A stretch of DNA of 64,000 nucleotides from Actinomycetes bacterium. GTDB taxonomy: Bacteria > Actinomycetota > Acidimicrobiia > Acidimicrobiales > Aldehydirespiratoraceae. The notes under the pieces were generated by a model. That model was given only the letters and a program-made list of their open reading frames with translations, was not told the origin of the DNA and ran no database searches. This document shows, piece after piece, positions 8,959-17,676 of the stretch. Each line of letters opens with the position of its first letter. Positions within the stretch are counted from its first letter, which is position 1. Both the position numbers and the translations under genes were made by a program. The stretch lies in assembly GCA_024276495.1 (NCBI GenBank), contig JAJRXC010000017.1:34238-98237 (forward strand), read 5' to 3'.

Positions 8959-10224
8959 CTACGTCTCGCCCCGGCGGTAGATCTGGCCGTCGGCCGCGGG
9001 CATTCGCAGGCGTTGAGAGAAGAAAACGAGCACGACGAGCACGATCACGAACGGCAAGATGTTGATCCACCAGTTGGGCACCGTGTCGGACAGGAAGTAC
9101 CACAACGCGGCGAGCGCGCCGAGAATGCCGGCGAGAACCGCATCGACCCGTCGGCCGCGGGACACGGCCCAGACCAGCACCAGGGCGAGGGCGATGGTGT
9201 TGACGAGGAGCAGCGAGTGCGAGCCGGCCCCGCCGAGGTCACGCAGCCCGAGTCCGAAGGGATAGCCGAAGAGCATGGAGCCGGCCATGATCCCGCCGGG
9301 GCGCCAGTTCCCGAAGATGAGGGCCGCGAGGCCGATGAAGCCCCGGCCGTTGGTCTGTCCTTCCTGATAGATGCCGGACAGCTCGGGGCTGACGATGATG
9401 GCGCCACCGAGACCGGCCAGGGCGCCGCTGATGGTGACGGCGATGTACTTGTAGCGGTAGATGTCGATGCCCTGCGATTCGCCGCTTTGTGGGTGTTCGC
9501 CGCAGATGCGCAACCGAAGCCCGAAGCGGGTCTTCCAGATCACCCATGCGGTGAGCGGAACGAAGGCCAGCGCGATGATCGTCGCGAACGAGATCTGGGC
9601 CACGAGCCCGCGGGTGAGGCTCGTGACGTCGGAGAGGAAGAACCAGTCCTTCTTCGTGACCCAGCCGAGCAGATCGGGAGATTCCCAGCTGCCGACGTTG
9701 CCGCCGGCGAAGAACGGGAGGGTGAACCTCCCGACGCCGGGAACCCGCGGTGACTGGGTGATCGACCCGCCGTCGTAGCCGGTGAGGATCTCCGACGACA
9801 GGAATCGGGTGATGCCGGGTGCCAGGACGTTGATCGCGACACCGGAGATGATGTGGTCGACGCCGAACGAGACGGTCGCGACCGCGTGGAGCAGACCGCC
9901 GAACGAGCCTCCCAACGCCCCGATCGCCAGACCCCACCACGGCCCGTAGTTGATGGCCCCCCAGGCCCCGAACCAGGTGCCGAGGACCATCATCCCCTCG
10001 AGGCCGATGTTGACGATGCCGGCCCGCTCGGAGTAGAGACCGCCGAGGCCGGCCAGCATGATCGGGACGGCCCAGCGCAGCATCGCCTGTGACGAGCTGG
10101 TCGTGGTGAGGCGTTCGGTGTCGTCGAAACCCTGAACCACCGTCAAGACGAAGATTCCGGCGGCGGCGTAGAGCATCCAGCGGGCCCACGCGGGGAGCTG
10201 AGCGAGCCTGGTGAAGGTGATCAT
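8959..10224 (-). CDS. Nucleoside-type ABC transporter permease (second)
   Basis: A 421-aa polytopic membrane protein of the branched-chain/ribose-type permease family (BPD_transp_2), resembling the second permease of BmpA/Nup nucleoside importers. Many hydrophobic segments are visible, with conserved family stretches MLAGLGGLYSERAGIVNIGLEGMM (positions 50-75 approx.) and SGALAGLGGAIIV. The ATG start overlaps the stop of the first permease as ATGA, so the two are translationally coupled. An unrelated open frame upstream of this start was excluded because the membrane protein character begins only at MITFTRLAQ. Confidence 0.88.
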   Translation of the reverse strand: MITFTRLAQLPAWARWMLYAAAGIFVLTVVQGFDDTERLTTTSSSQAMLRWAVPIMLAGLGGLYSERAGIVNIGLEGMMVLGTWFGAWGAINYGPWWGLAIGALGGSFGGLLHAVATVSFGVDHIISGVAINVLAPGITRFLSSEILTGYDGGSITQSPRVPGVGRFTLPFFAGGNVGSWESPDLLGWVTKKDWFFLSDVTSLTRGLVAQISFATIIALAFVPLTAWVIWKTRFGLRLRICGEHPQSGESQGIDIYRYKYIAVTISGALAGLGGAIIVSPELSGIYQEGQTNGRGFIGLAALIFGNWRPGGIMAGSMLFGYPFGLGLRDLGGAGSHSLLLVNTIALALVLVWAVSRGRRVDAVLAGILGALAALWYFLSDTVPNWWINILPFVIVLVVLVFFSQRLRMPAADGQIYRRGET

Positions 10225-11339
10225 GTCGCTCCCACCGCGAGCGCGGCGGCAGCCGATGCCGCCTCGTCGCGTTCTCGTATCCGTCTCACGACTTCGTAGG
10301 CCACCACGGCGGCGAGGATGATGACGCCCTGCATGATCTGGACGATCTCCCGTGATGCGGCACCGGTGACCTGGAGGATCCCCGAGGAGATGTCGAGGAA
10401 CGCGAAGATCAGTGCGCCGAGCGCGATGCCGGCCGGGTGGTTGCGGCCGAGAAGCGCCACGGCGATCCCGGCGAACCCGAGCCCCTTGATCGGGTTGGAC
10501 GGGAAGAAACCGGTGTCCATCAGCTCGGGAAGGCCGACGAGGCCGGCCACCGCACCCGACAGCACCATCGATGCGACGATCATTCGCTTCGGCGAGATGC
10601 CGCCGGCCCGGGCGGCCGTGGGGTTCATGCCGCTGGCCCGGAGGTCGAATCCGAAGACCGTGCGGTTGAGCAGCACGTGGTAGAGCAGACCGACGGCGAC
10701 CGCGACGAGCAGCACCGCGGTGAGCTCCTTGCCCTGACGGATGTCGCGGGTCACGAGCTCCAGCCAGCTGTTGATGTCGGGTAGCAGCCCGCTGCCGGCG
10801 ATCGGTTCGGTGCCGACCCGACCCCCGGTCGCGCTGATCTCGCCGCCCGCCTGCCACTCGGTGATCAGCCACGCCACGATGCCCGAGATCGCGATCGCGT
10901 TGAGCATGATCGTCGAGATGACCTCGTTGACCCCGCGGGTGACCTTGAGGGCGCCGGCCAGGCCCGAATAGGCCCCGCCGACGATCATCGCCACGCTGAT
11001 GATCACGGTGACGTGCAACGCGGCGGGAAGCGACACCTGGCCGCCCACATAGGCCGCGACGATGAACGCGAAGAGGTACTGGCCTTCGACACCGATGTTG
11101 AACAGGTTCATCCGGAAGCCGATGGCCGCCGCGACGCCGGAGAGGTACAGCGGTGTCGCCCGGTTCAAGATGTCGACCTGGGTCTCGAGCTTGCTCGCGT
11201 GCTTGAGCATGTCGCCGTACGCGTCGAGCGGGTTGCTGCCCGAGATGAGCAGCACGATCGAGGACAGGCCGATGGCGAACGCGAGGGCCGCGACCGGCGC
11301 GGCGACGGCCAGGACGACCCGGCGGGTGGTTCCGTTCAC
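10221..11339 (-). CDS. Nucleoside-type ABC transporter permease (first)
   Basis: A 372-aa membrane protein of the same permease superfamily, the usual heterodimer partner of the following permease. The N-terminal hydrophobic helix (VVLAVAAPVAALAFAIG) starts right after the GTG codon; the family core GFRMNLFNIGVEGQYLF and SGAVAGLVGLPEL are present. GTG overlaps the ATPase stop codon (GTGA), giving strict coupling ATPase-permease-permease. Confidence 0.88.
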   Translation of the reverse strand: MNGTTRRVVLAVAAPVAALAFAIGLSSIVLLISGSNPLDAYGDMLKHASKLETQVDILNRATPLYLSGVAAAIGFRMNLFNIGVEGQYLFAFIVAAYVGGQVSLPAALHVTVIISVAMIVGGAYSGLAGALKVTRGVNEVISTIMLNAIAISGIVAWLITEWQAGGEISATGGRVGTEPIAGSGLLPDINSWLELVTRDIRQGKELTAVLLVAVAVGLLYHVLLNRTVFGFDLRASGMNPTAARAGGISPKRMIVASMVLSGAVAGLVGLPELMDTGFFPSNPIKGLGFAGIAVALLGRNHPAGIALGALIFAFLDISSGILQVTGAASREIVQIMQGVIILAAVVAYEVVRRIRERDEAASAAAALAVGAT

Positions 11340-12859
11340 GATGCCTCCTCGAGCGACGCCCCCGTCATGTACGCCCCGAGGTCGCGCGGGGTGACGTCGG
11401 TCGGGTCGAGGGTCGCGACCAGCGAACCGCGCAGCATGACGACGATGGTGTCGGACAGGCCGATGAGCTCGTCGAGGTCGGCGGAGATGAGCAGGGTCGC
11501 CATGCCCGCGGCGCGAGCGGCACGGATGGCGTCCCACACGGCGGCCTGGGCACCGACATCGATGCCCCGGGTCGGGTGGGCGGCGATGAGCACCGACGGG
11601 TTCGCGACCAGCTCCCGACCGATGATGAGTTTCTGCTGGTTTCCACCGGACAGGGCATGGGCCGCGACATCGATGTTCGGGGTGCGAACGTCGAACTCCT
11701 CGCGGACCTCCTCGGTACGCGCCTTCGAGCCGGCCCGATCGAGCCACGGTCCGTGGGCGTAGGGAGGTTCGGTCTGATGGCCGAGGGCCACGTTCTCCCA
11801 CAGCGGCGCGGCGAGCAGAAGGCCCTCGCGGTGGCGGTCCTGCGGCACATAGCCGAGGCCTTGTTGGCGGCGGTGGCGGACACTGGTCGTCGTGATGTCG
11901 TGGCCGAGGAGCACGATGTGTCCGGACGCGGCGTCACGGGTGCCCATGATCGCGTCGGTGAGCTCCGTCTGGCCGTTGCCCTCGACCCCGGCGATTCCGA
12001 CGATCTCACCGCGATGCACGGTCACGCTGACGTGTTCGACCACGGGGCGTTCGTCGTCGTCGAGCACGGTGAGGTCCCGCACTTCGAGCCCGACCTCGTC
12101 GGTCACCGTCGACCGGGTGGTCTGGGGGGTCGGAAGCTCCGAACCGACCATGAGCTCGGCGAGGTCGCCGGCGCTCACCTCGTCGGGCTTGACGGTGGCC
12201 ACCGTGTGCCCCTGCCGCAGCACCGTGATGGTGTCGGCGATCTCGAGCACCTCGTCGAGCTTGTGGTCGATGAAGAGGATCGTCGCGCCGTCGGCTCTCA
12301 GGTCGCGCATGTTGCGGAACAGCTCGTCGACCTCCTGGGGAACCAGTACCGCGGTGGGCTCGTCGAGGATGAGGATCTTGGCCCCGCGGTAGAGGACCTT
12401 GATGATCTCGACCCGTTGCCGTTCGCCGACCTCGAGGCGCTCGACGAGGTCGTCGGGGTCGATGGTGAGGCCGTAGGCGTCGCCGACCTCGCGGAGGTGG
12501 GCTCGGGCGTTCTCGAAGTCGATGCGGCCGCCCGACTTCACCGGTTCGGCGCCGATGATGACGTTCTCGAGCACGGTGAGTTGGTCGGCGAGCATGAAGT
12601 GCTGGTGGACCATGCCGATCCCGCGCTCGATCGCTTCGCTGGGCGAGCTGAACGACACCTCTTCGCCCCGGATCTTCATGGTGCCCTCGTCGGCCGCCTG
12701 CATGCCGTAGAGGATCTTCATCAGGGTGGACTTGCCGGCACCGTTCTCGCCGCAGATGGCGTGGATCTCGCCCTCCTCGACCCGGAGGTTGACGTCGTCG
12801 TTGGCGATGACCCCGGGAAAGCGTTTCGTGATCCCGATCAATTCGATGGCTGGCGCCAC
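11336..12859 (-). CDS. Nucleoside-type ABC transporter ATP-binding protein, double domain
   Basis: A 507-aa protein with two fused ABC ATPase domains, as in ribose/nucleoside importers of the RbsA/YufO type. Domain 1 has Walker A GENGAGKSTLMK, the Q-loop region GMVHQHFMLADQLTV (a stretch typical of the BmpA/YufO nucleoside group) and LILDEPTAVL. Domain 2 has the degenerate Walker A GVEGNGQTEL and the signature LSGGNQQKLIIGREL. It energises uptake through the two permeases downstream. It lies 91 bases after the binding-lipoprotein gene, behind a strong hairpin that should reduce read-through. Confidence 0.9.
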   Translation of the reverse strand: MAPAIELIGITKRFPGVIANDDVNLRVEEGEIHAICGENGAGKSTLMKILYGMQAADEGTMKIRGEEVSFSSPSEAIERGIGMVHQHFMLADQLTVLENVIIGAEPVKSGGRIDFENARAHLREVGDAYGLTIDPDDLVERLEVGERQRVEIIKVLYRGAKILILDEPTAVLVPQEVDELFRNMRDLRADGATILFIDHKLDEVLEIADTITVLRQGHTVATVKPDEVSAGDLAELMVGSELPTPQTTRSTVTDEVGLEVRDLTVLDDDERPVVEHVSVTVHRGEIVGIAGVEGNGQTELTDAIMGTRDAASGHIVLLGHDITTTSVRHRRQQGLGYVPQDRHREGLLLAAPLWENVALGHQTEPPYAHGPWLDRAGSKARTEEVREEFDVRTPNIDVAAHALSGGNQQKLIIGRELVANPSVLIAAHPTRGIDVGAQAAVWDAIRAARAAGMATLLISADLDELIGLSDTIVVMLRGSLVATLDPTDVTPRDLGAYMTGASLEEAS

Positions 12860-12897
12860 TCGTTCCCTCCCCGGTCTGGCCGATCCGTCGAAAACGA

Positions 12898-12929
12898 CGA
12901 CGGGGCCGGACGTTAGCCCGGCCCCGTCG
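12898..12929 (-). terminator. Rho-independent terminator/attenuator between binding-protein and ATPase genes
   Basis: A perfect 12-bp inverted repeat (cgacggggccgg / ccggccccgtcg, 8-base loop) follows the lipoprotein stop codon on the minus strand, and the transcript then continues with UCGUUUU. This is a canonical intrinsic terminator inside the importer operon, expected to give more binding protein than ATPase/permease. Confidence 0.75.
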
Positions 12930-12950
12930 CTTCGTCAGATGTTCAGCGGA

Positions 12951-14030
12951 TTATTCCGGAACCGTCGGAACGACGATGTCGCCGGCGATGATCTGGGCCT
13001 TGAACTCTTCCAGCTGGGGAACGATGTCGTCTATGAACCCACCCGAGGTGGAGTAGCCGACGCCGTCGATCGCCAGGTCGTAGGTGGTCGGGCCGCCGGT
13101 GAAGGTGCCGTCGACGACCGCCTTGATGAAGGTGTAGACCGCGACGTCGACCCGCTTGAGCATCGAGGTCAAGATGAACTCCTGCACGGCGGGATCGGCG
13201 GTCAGGTACTGATCGGAGTCGACCCCGATCGCCCAGACCCGGTTGGCCATGTCGCTGTGGTCCTTCGCGGCCTCGAACAGGCCGGCTCCGGTGCCACCGG
13301 CCGCGTGGTAGACGACATCGGCGCCGTCTTCGTACATGGCGAGGCCGATCTCCTTGCCCCGGTCGGGGGCGTTGAAGCCGTCGAAGTCGGGGGCGGCGGT
13401 GACGTACTCGCTGAGGATCTCGATGTCGGGGTTGACGGCCTTCGCACCGGCGATGTAGCCGGCCTCGAAGCGCTCGATCAGGCCGCCTACGCCGCTCACG
13501 CCGCCGATGAATCCGATCTTGCCGCTCTCGCTCTTGAGCGCGGCCGCGGCACCGACGAGGAACGAGCCCTGCTCCTCACGGAAGCCCGTGCCGGCGATGT
13601 TCTCGCCGTACGGAACCGGGGGGTCCTGGGAGAAGTCGAGCATCACGGAATCGATGACGCCGAAGGAGGTGTCGGGGTTCTCCGCACCGACCGCCGCCAC
13701 GTCGCCTTCGAACAGGAACCCGACCGCGACCACGAGGTCGCTGGCGTCGGCGCCGAGCTGGAGCAGCTCCGCCCGGTTGGAGCCGTCGTCGTTCGGCGAG
13801 GCCTCGGTGAACGTGATACCGAGCTCCTCCTCGGCGCGCAGGGCGCCGGCGTAGGCCGAGTCGTTGAACGACTGGTCGCCGCGGCCACCGATGTCGTAGA
13901 TCAACGAGACGGTGATCGAATCGCCGTCGCCGGCTCCGGCGTCGGTCGTGCTGTCGTCGTTTCCGCACGCGGCGGCGATCAGCGAGAACGACATGAGAAG
14001 ACTCAACAGGAGTAGGAGTCGCTTGCGCAT
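12951..14030 (-). CDS. BMP/PnrA-family substrate-binding lipoprotein of the ABC importer
   Basis: A 359-aa basic membrane protein family lipoprotein. The signal peptide (KR-rich start, long Leu stretch) ends at the lipobox LIAAAC. The mature part matches purine-nucleoside receptor A-type proteins: SLIYDIGGRGDQSFNDSAY near the N-terminus, then GFREEQGSFLVGAAAAL, GFIGGVSGVGGLIERF and VVYHAAGGTGAGLFEAA. It captures nucleosides at the outer membrane face for the double ATPase and two permeases. A GGAGGG ribosome-binding site lies 5 bases before the ATG, so unlike many neighbours it has a leadered mRNA. Confidence 0.9.
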   Translation of the reverse strand: MRKRLLLLLSLLMSFSLIAAACGNDDSTTDAGAGDGDSITVSLIYDIGGRGDQSFNDSAYAGALRAEEELGITFTEASPNDDGSNRAELLQLGADASDLVVAVGFLFEGDVAAVGAENPDTSFGVIDSVMLDFSQDPPVPYGENIAGTGFREEQGSFLVGAAAALKSESGKIGFIGGVSGVGGLIERFEAGYIAGAKAVNPDIEILSEYVTAAPDFDGFNAPDRGKEIGLAMYEDGADVVYHAAGGTGAGLFEAAKDHSDMANRVWAIGVDSDQYLTADPAVQEFILTSMLKRVDVAVYTFIKAVVDGTFTGGPTTYDLAIDGVGYSTSGGFIDDIVPQLEEFKAQIIAGDIVVPTVPE

Positions 14031-14169
14031 TTGGGCCCTCCAGGGTCCGTGGATAGGGGTTGATCCCGATTCGCAGGAATGTCGGAACCAGGGGTAGACG
14101 AAACCGTAGCTCGCAACTCGCACTACCGCGCACGAGCGACGAGGAATCTTCGACGGGGATCGGCCCGCG

Positions 14170-15141
14170 TCAGTAGAAGACGCAGCGGGTGCGGTGCCGC
14201 GGTGTCGCCTTGTAGCGCGGCTCGGCGCCGAGGTTCCAGAGCACGTTGTCGAGATCGCCGGCCGTGATGTGGTCGCCCCCGGCGGCCAGCGCCGCCCGGA
14301 GCGACTCGACCGCGTGCAACCCGCAGGCCCGGATCTCGATCTCGGGCGGCGATCCGACCGGGATGTCGTCACCGGCCTCGATGTGGGCGAGGAGCTCGTC
14401 GTCGAATTGCAGCACGCCGGCGATCCGCAGCACATGGGGGACGAGGTTGTCGGCGAACATCGTGAGCTCGGCCCGATCCTCGAAGTGGCCGGGCCCGGTC
14501 CGCTGGAAGGCCACCGAGAGGTCCTGCACGGTGATCTGGGCCCGCTTGTAGAGGAGCACTTCGCCGGCGACGGGGTGCAGGTGGACGTCGCGGTAGAACG
14601 GCATCTCGGCGAGCAACTCGAGGAGTCGGGCCCCGCGGCCCTCGGCTGCCGCGACCGTGGCGACGAACGACCCGCCGCCGACCCGGTCCACGAACTCGGC
14701 GAGATCGTGCCACGCCCGGGTGAAGAGCTCCATGAGCTCATGGGCGGGACCGCCGTCGAGGAGCTGGTCGAACGCCGCCGCCGCGTCGTCCACGGTCCAC
14801 GCGGCCAGGCGCTCGGTGGTCAGCCGGCCGGTGTCGGCGACGAGATCGCGCAGCGACGCCGCGATCGTGTGGTAGCCGGACAGGCCCGGTCGCTTCTGCA
14901 GGTGAGGGAAGTAGCCGCTCCCGAAGTTGATCGCGTCGAGCGCGAGCACGAACGCGGTCGCGGTCTCCTCCGAACCGATGCGGGTCTGGCCGGGATCGTC
15001 GAGCGGCCGATCGAGAAGGCCCTCGTCGACGAGATGCGACGCGAGCTCGACGATGCGGTCGTCGTCGATGATGACATGGGTCGCGGCGGCGGCCACGGCG
15101 GCGCACGACTCCCGGATGCGGTCGAACACCGTCTCGGTCAT
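14170..15141 (-). CDS. Queuosine salvage family protein (DUF2419, queuosine 5'-phosphate N-glycosidase type)
   Basis: A 323-aa protein resembling the DUF2419/Qng1 family, which releases queuine from queuosine 5'-monophosphate so that tRNA can be modified by base exchange. Recognisable are ALDAINFGSGYFP near residue 85, the central FYRDVHLHPVAGEVLLYKRAQ region and the C-terminal signature HRTRCVFY. The ATG start overlaps the stop of the ABM gene as ATGA and is preferred over upstream Arg/Pro-rich sequence. The neighbourhood of nucleoside import fits salvage of a modified base. The assignment rests on motif recall, not on a search. Confidence 0.75.
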   Translation of the reverse strand: MTETVFDRIRESCAAVAAAATHVIIDDDRIVELASHLVDEGLLDRPLDDPGQTRIGSEETATAFVLALDAINFGSGYFPHLQKRPGLSGYHTIAASLRDLVADTGRLTTERLAAWTVDDAAAAFDQLLDGGPAHELMELFTRAWHDLAEFVDRVGGGSFVATVAAAEGRGARLLELLAEMPFYRDVHLHPVAGEVLLYKRAQITVQDLSVAFQRTGPGHFEDRAELTMFADNLVPHVLRIAGVLQFDDELLAHIEAGDDIPVGSPPEIEIRACGLHAVESLRAALAAGGDHITAGDLDNVLWNLGAEPRYKATPRHRTRCVFY

Positions 15142-15473
15142 CTCGGACTCCCGTGGGCCCGAACGACGTGGGCGACCCTGACCTCGTACCACTCGTACCA
15201 CTCGTCGCGGCCCCGGGACTGGGCGTCGAGGTGATCGGGGTGACGTCGCCATCGCTCGATCGCCGCCTCGTCGGCCCAGTACGACACGGTGATCCCCGTT
15301 CCGTCGGCGGCCCGCGTGGAGTCGACACCCAGATGACCGGGGATCGTCGCCGCGAGCTCCACCATTCGGGCGGCAGCGGCCTCGTAGTCGCGGTCGACCG
15401 CCTCGTCTCCCCAGTTCGCCCGGCGGTTGGTGAAGATCACGGCGAGATACGGAGGTTCGGGGGTGGTCGTCAT
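15138..15473 (-). CDS. Antibiotic biosynthesis monooxygenase (ABM)-domain protein
   Basis: A 111-aa dimeric alpha/beta-barrel (ABM-like) protein. It shows the small-domain pattern YLAVIFTNRR, then a helix with AAARMVELAATIPGHLG and the strand-helix ITVSYWADEAAIERWRRHPDH typical of the family. Such domains act in heme degradation, quinone oxidation or as bare scaffolds; the function here is unknown. It is coupled to the queuosine-salvage gene by an ATGA overlap and has a leaderless-type promoter. Confidence 0.75.
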   Translation of the reverse strand: MTTTPEPPYLAVIFTNRRANWGDEAVDRDYEAAAARMVELAATIPGHLGVDSTRAADGTGITVSYWADEAAIERWRRHPDHLDAQSRGRDEWYEWYEVRVAHVVRAHGSPR

Positions 15474-15479
15474 CGGACC

Positions 15480-15485
15480 ACCGTA
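15480..15485 (-). promoter_or_regulatory. TACGGT -10 box, leaderless type, for the ABM/queuosine-salvage pair
   Basis: TACGGT is 6 bases from the ATG at 15473 on the minus strand, in the 16-base gap after the acyl-CoA synthetase subunit. Confidence 0.45.
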
Positions 15486-15489
15486 GGCG

Positions 15490-16950
15490 TCAGCGCCCGC
15501 GGGCCCGCCGCCATCGTCCGTAGCGGGTCACGAGATCGAGCGAGCGGATCGCCCGGCCGGCCGAGGCGTGACACATCACGCCGGCGGCGCGGGCCGCGGC
15601 CGGGCCGGGATTGTCGGGCCGGGCGTTGGCCAGCTCGGTCGCCATGAGCACCGGTGTGCCGGTGGCCGAAGCGATCTCCGCCGCGGCCTGGGCGTAGCGG
15701 GTGTCCTGGCGCTCGTGGAAGTCGACGATCCGTTCGAGGCCGTGGTCGGGGTAGAACGGTCCTTCACGCATCATCGCCGCGGTGTTCGACTGGATGCCCA
15801 GGCCCAAGAAGAGCACCGAATCGACCTCGGGATGCGATGCCGCGAGCTTGAGGATCTCCGGCACCGTGTCGCGGGTCTCGCCTCCGGCCATGTCGATCGG
15901 ATTGTTCTTCGACCAGCGCGGCGGCAGGAGCTCGTCGATCGCCGCGTGGAGATCGGCCGGCAGGGGACCGGCCGAGAGCCTCGTGGGTGTCATCGCGTCG
16001 ACAGCGGCGACTCCCCAGCCGCCGACGGTGGTGACGACCACGACGCGGTTGCCCTGCGGCAGGGGTTGGGTGGCGAGGGTGGCGGCGGTCTCGAAGGCCT
16101 CCTCCACGTCGCGGGCCCGCAACACTCCTGCCTGACGGCACATTCCGTCGAACACCGAATCGTCGGTCGCGAGCGCACCGGTGTGGCTCGCCGCGGCGCG
16201 CGCGCCGGCATCGGACGCGCCGCCCTTCACGAGGACGATCGGTTTTCGTTCGCTGACGGCGCGGAGCCGTTCGAACAGCTTATGACCGGCGTCGACCGAT
16301 TCCATGTAGACCAGGCAGACATCGGTCGCGGGATCGTCGGCGAACCACTCGAGATAGTCGGCGATGCCGAGGACCGCCGCGTTGCCCGCCGCGACCGCGC
16401 GGCTGATCCCCACCCCGGTGTGGCGGGCGAGATTCAGAAACGACGAGACGAAGTTGCCCGACTGGCTGGCCACGGCGATCCGGCCGGGAGGCGCATAGGG
16501 GGCGACGATCTGGGCGCACATCCTCGACGGGGTGGAGACGACGCCCTGGCCGTTGGGTCCGGCGACGGCCACGCCCAGCTCCTCGGCCAACGCCACGAGT
16601 CGTCGTTCGGCCTCGGCCCCGGCGGCGCCCGCCTCGCGATACCCGGCGGCCGCGAAGAACGCGGCGGTGACCCCCTTGGCCGCGGCGGCCCGCAACAGGT
16701 CCTCGTTGATGGCCTGCGGGGTGCAGATGAAGATCAGGTCGGCGGCCCCGTCGGGGACGTCGTCGATCGATCCGAGCACCGCCTGTCCGAGCGCGTCGCC
16801 CGGCTCGCGGCCGACGGGGAAGATCCGCCCCCGGTAGCCGGAGGCCAAGATGTTGTGGAGGGTGACGAATCCGAACTTCCCCGGATGGTTCGACACGCCC
16901 GTGATGATGATGCCGTCGGGGTCGAAGAGGGCGGCGAGGTCGTGGCTCAA
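15490..16950 (-). CDS. Acyl-CoA synthetase (ADP-forming), alpha-type subunit
   Basis: A 486-aa protein with a CoA-binding Rossmann domain (GIIITGVSNHPGKFG near residue 15) followed by two succinyl-CoA-ligase-like domains. The catalytic His is in ASHTGALATDD. This is the alpha half of NDP-forming acetyl/acyl-CoA synthetases, which interconvert acyl-CoA + ADP + Pi and acid + CoA + ATP. It starts with TTG overlapping the stop of the beta-type gene (TTGA), so both subunits are translated together. Confidence 0.85.
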   Translation of the reverse strand: MSHDLAALFDPDGIIITGVSNHPGKFGFVTLHNILASGYRGRIFPVGREPGDALGQAVLGSIDDVPDGAADLIFICTPQAINEDLLRAAAAKGVTAAFFAAAGYREAGAAGAEAERRLVALAEELGVAVAGPNGQGVVSTPSRMCAQIVAPYAPPGRIAVASQSGNFVSSFLNLARHTGVGISRAVAAGNAAVLGIADYLEWFADDPATDVCLVYMESVDAGHKLFERLRAVSERKPIVLVKGGASDAGARAAASHTGALATDDSVFDGMCRQAGVLRARDVEEAFETAATLATQPLPQGNRVVVVTTVGGWGVAAVDAMTPTRLSAGPLPADLHAAIDELLPPRWSKNNPIDMAGGETRDTVPEILKLAASHPEVDSVLFLGLGIQSNTAAMMREGPFYPDHGLERIVDFHERQDTRYAQAAAEIASATGTPVLMATELANARPDNPGPAAARAAGVMCHASAGRAIRSLDLVTRYGRWRRARGR

Positions 16951-17606
16951 GCGGGATCCGTCTCCAACAGGGCGTCGACCGCGATCGGAACGCCGTCGAC
17001 GAGGATGAGCGGGTTGAGGTCGACCGAACGGATGCCGTCTTCTTCCCGGCCGACGTTCGCGAGGGCGACGAGGGCCTCCACCAACGCCTGGCGGTCCACC
17101 GCGGGCTCACCGCGGAACTCGCCCAGCAGGCGCTGGGTGGCGAGGTCGTCGATCATCTCCGCGGCGTCGATCTCGTCGATCGGCACGAGCCGGAAGACGA
17201 CATCGCGGATCGCTTCGGCCAGGACCCCGCCGACTCCGAGCATGATGGTCAGCCCGAACTGGGGGTCGTCGACGAGCCCGGCGATCAGCTCACGGTTGCC
17301 CGAGACCATCGTGGAGACGAGGACCTCGACGTCGCCGTCGTCGGGACGGGCGGCCGCTAGGAGCTCGTCGCACGCGACGCGAAGCCCTGCCTCGTCGGGA
17401 ATGCGCAGCCGTACGAGACCGCGCTCGGTCTTGTGGGCGATCGCCCGGCCGCACAGCTTTGCCACGACCGGGTAGCCCACGTCGGGGTCGGCGTCGACCG
17501 CGGCGACCACGTCGTCGGTCGTTGTCCCGGTCACGAACGGCGACACGGGCACGCCGTGGCGGGCGACGACCCGGCGGGATTCGGCTTCGGAAAGGGTGAT
17601 GCTCAC
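16947..17606 (-). CDS. Acyl-CoA synthetase (ADP-forming), beta-type ATP-grasp subunit
   Basis: A 219-aa ATP-grasp (ATP-grasp_5) domain protein. Seen are the Lys-containing strand YPVVAKLCGRAIAHKTERG, the loop TIMLGVGGVLAEAIRDVVFRL and the metal-binding SVDLNPLIL. It is the partner of the alpha-type subunit just downstream. Start GTG is chosen at MSITLSEAESRR, matching the usual N-terminus of such domains; the longer upstream frame is Arg/Pro-rich and lacks family character. Confidence 0.85.
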   Translation of the reverse strand: MSITLSEAESRRVVARHGVPVSPFVTGTTTDDVVAAVDADPDVGYPVVAKLCGRAIAHKTERGLVRLRIPDEAGLRVACDELLAAARPDDGDVEVLVSTMVSGNRELIAGLVDDPQFGLTIMLGVGGVLAEAIRDVVFRLVPIDEIDAAEMIDDLATQRLLGEFRGEPAVDRQALVEALVALANVGREEDGIRSVDLNPLILVDGVPIAVDALLETDPA

Positions 17607-17676
17607 GGCGATGGGTCTACCACGCGGCTCCGATCCGGCTCCCGCCGGAAACCGGTGGTCGGGGCGAGGGGCTCGG

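Noticed and set aside
8959..10872. Upstream extension of the second permease to 637 codons
   Set aside because: The added part is Arg/Pro-rich and covers the first permease in another frame; membrane-protein sequence begins at the ATG at 10224, which overlaps the previous stop.
14031..14169. Possible purine or other riboswitch before the BMP lipoprotein gene
   Set aside because: The 139-base leader has a ribosome-binding site but no conserved riboswitch core could be recognised.
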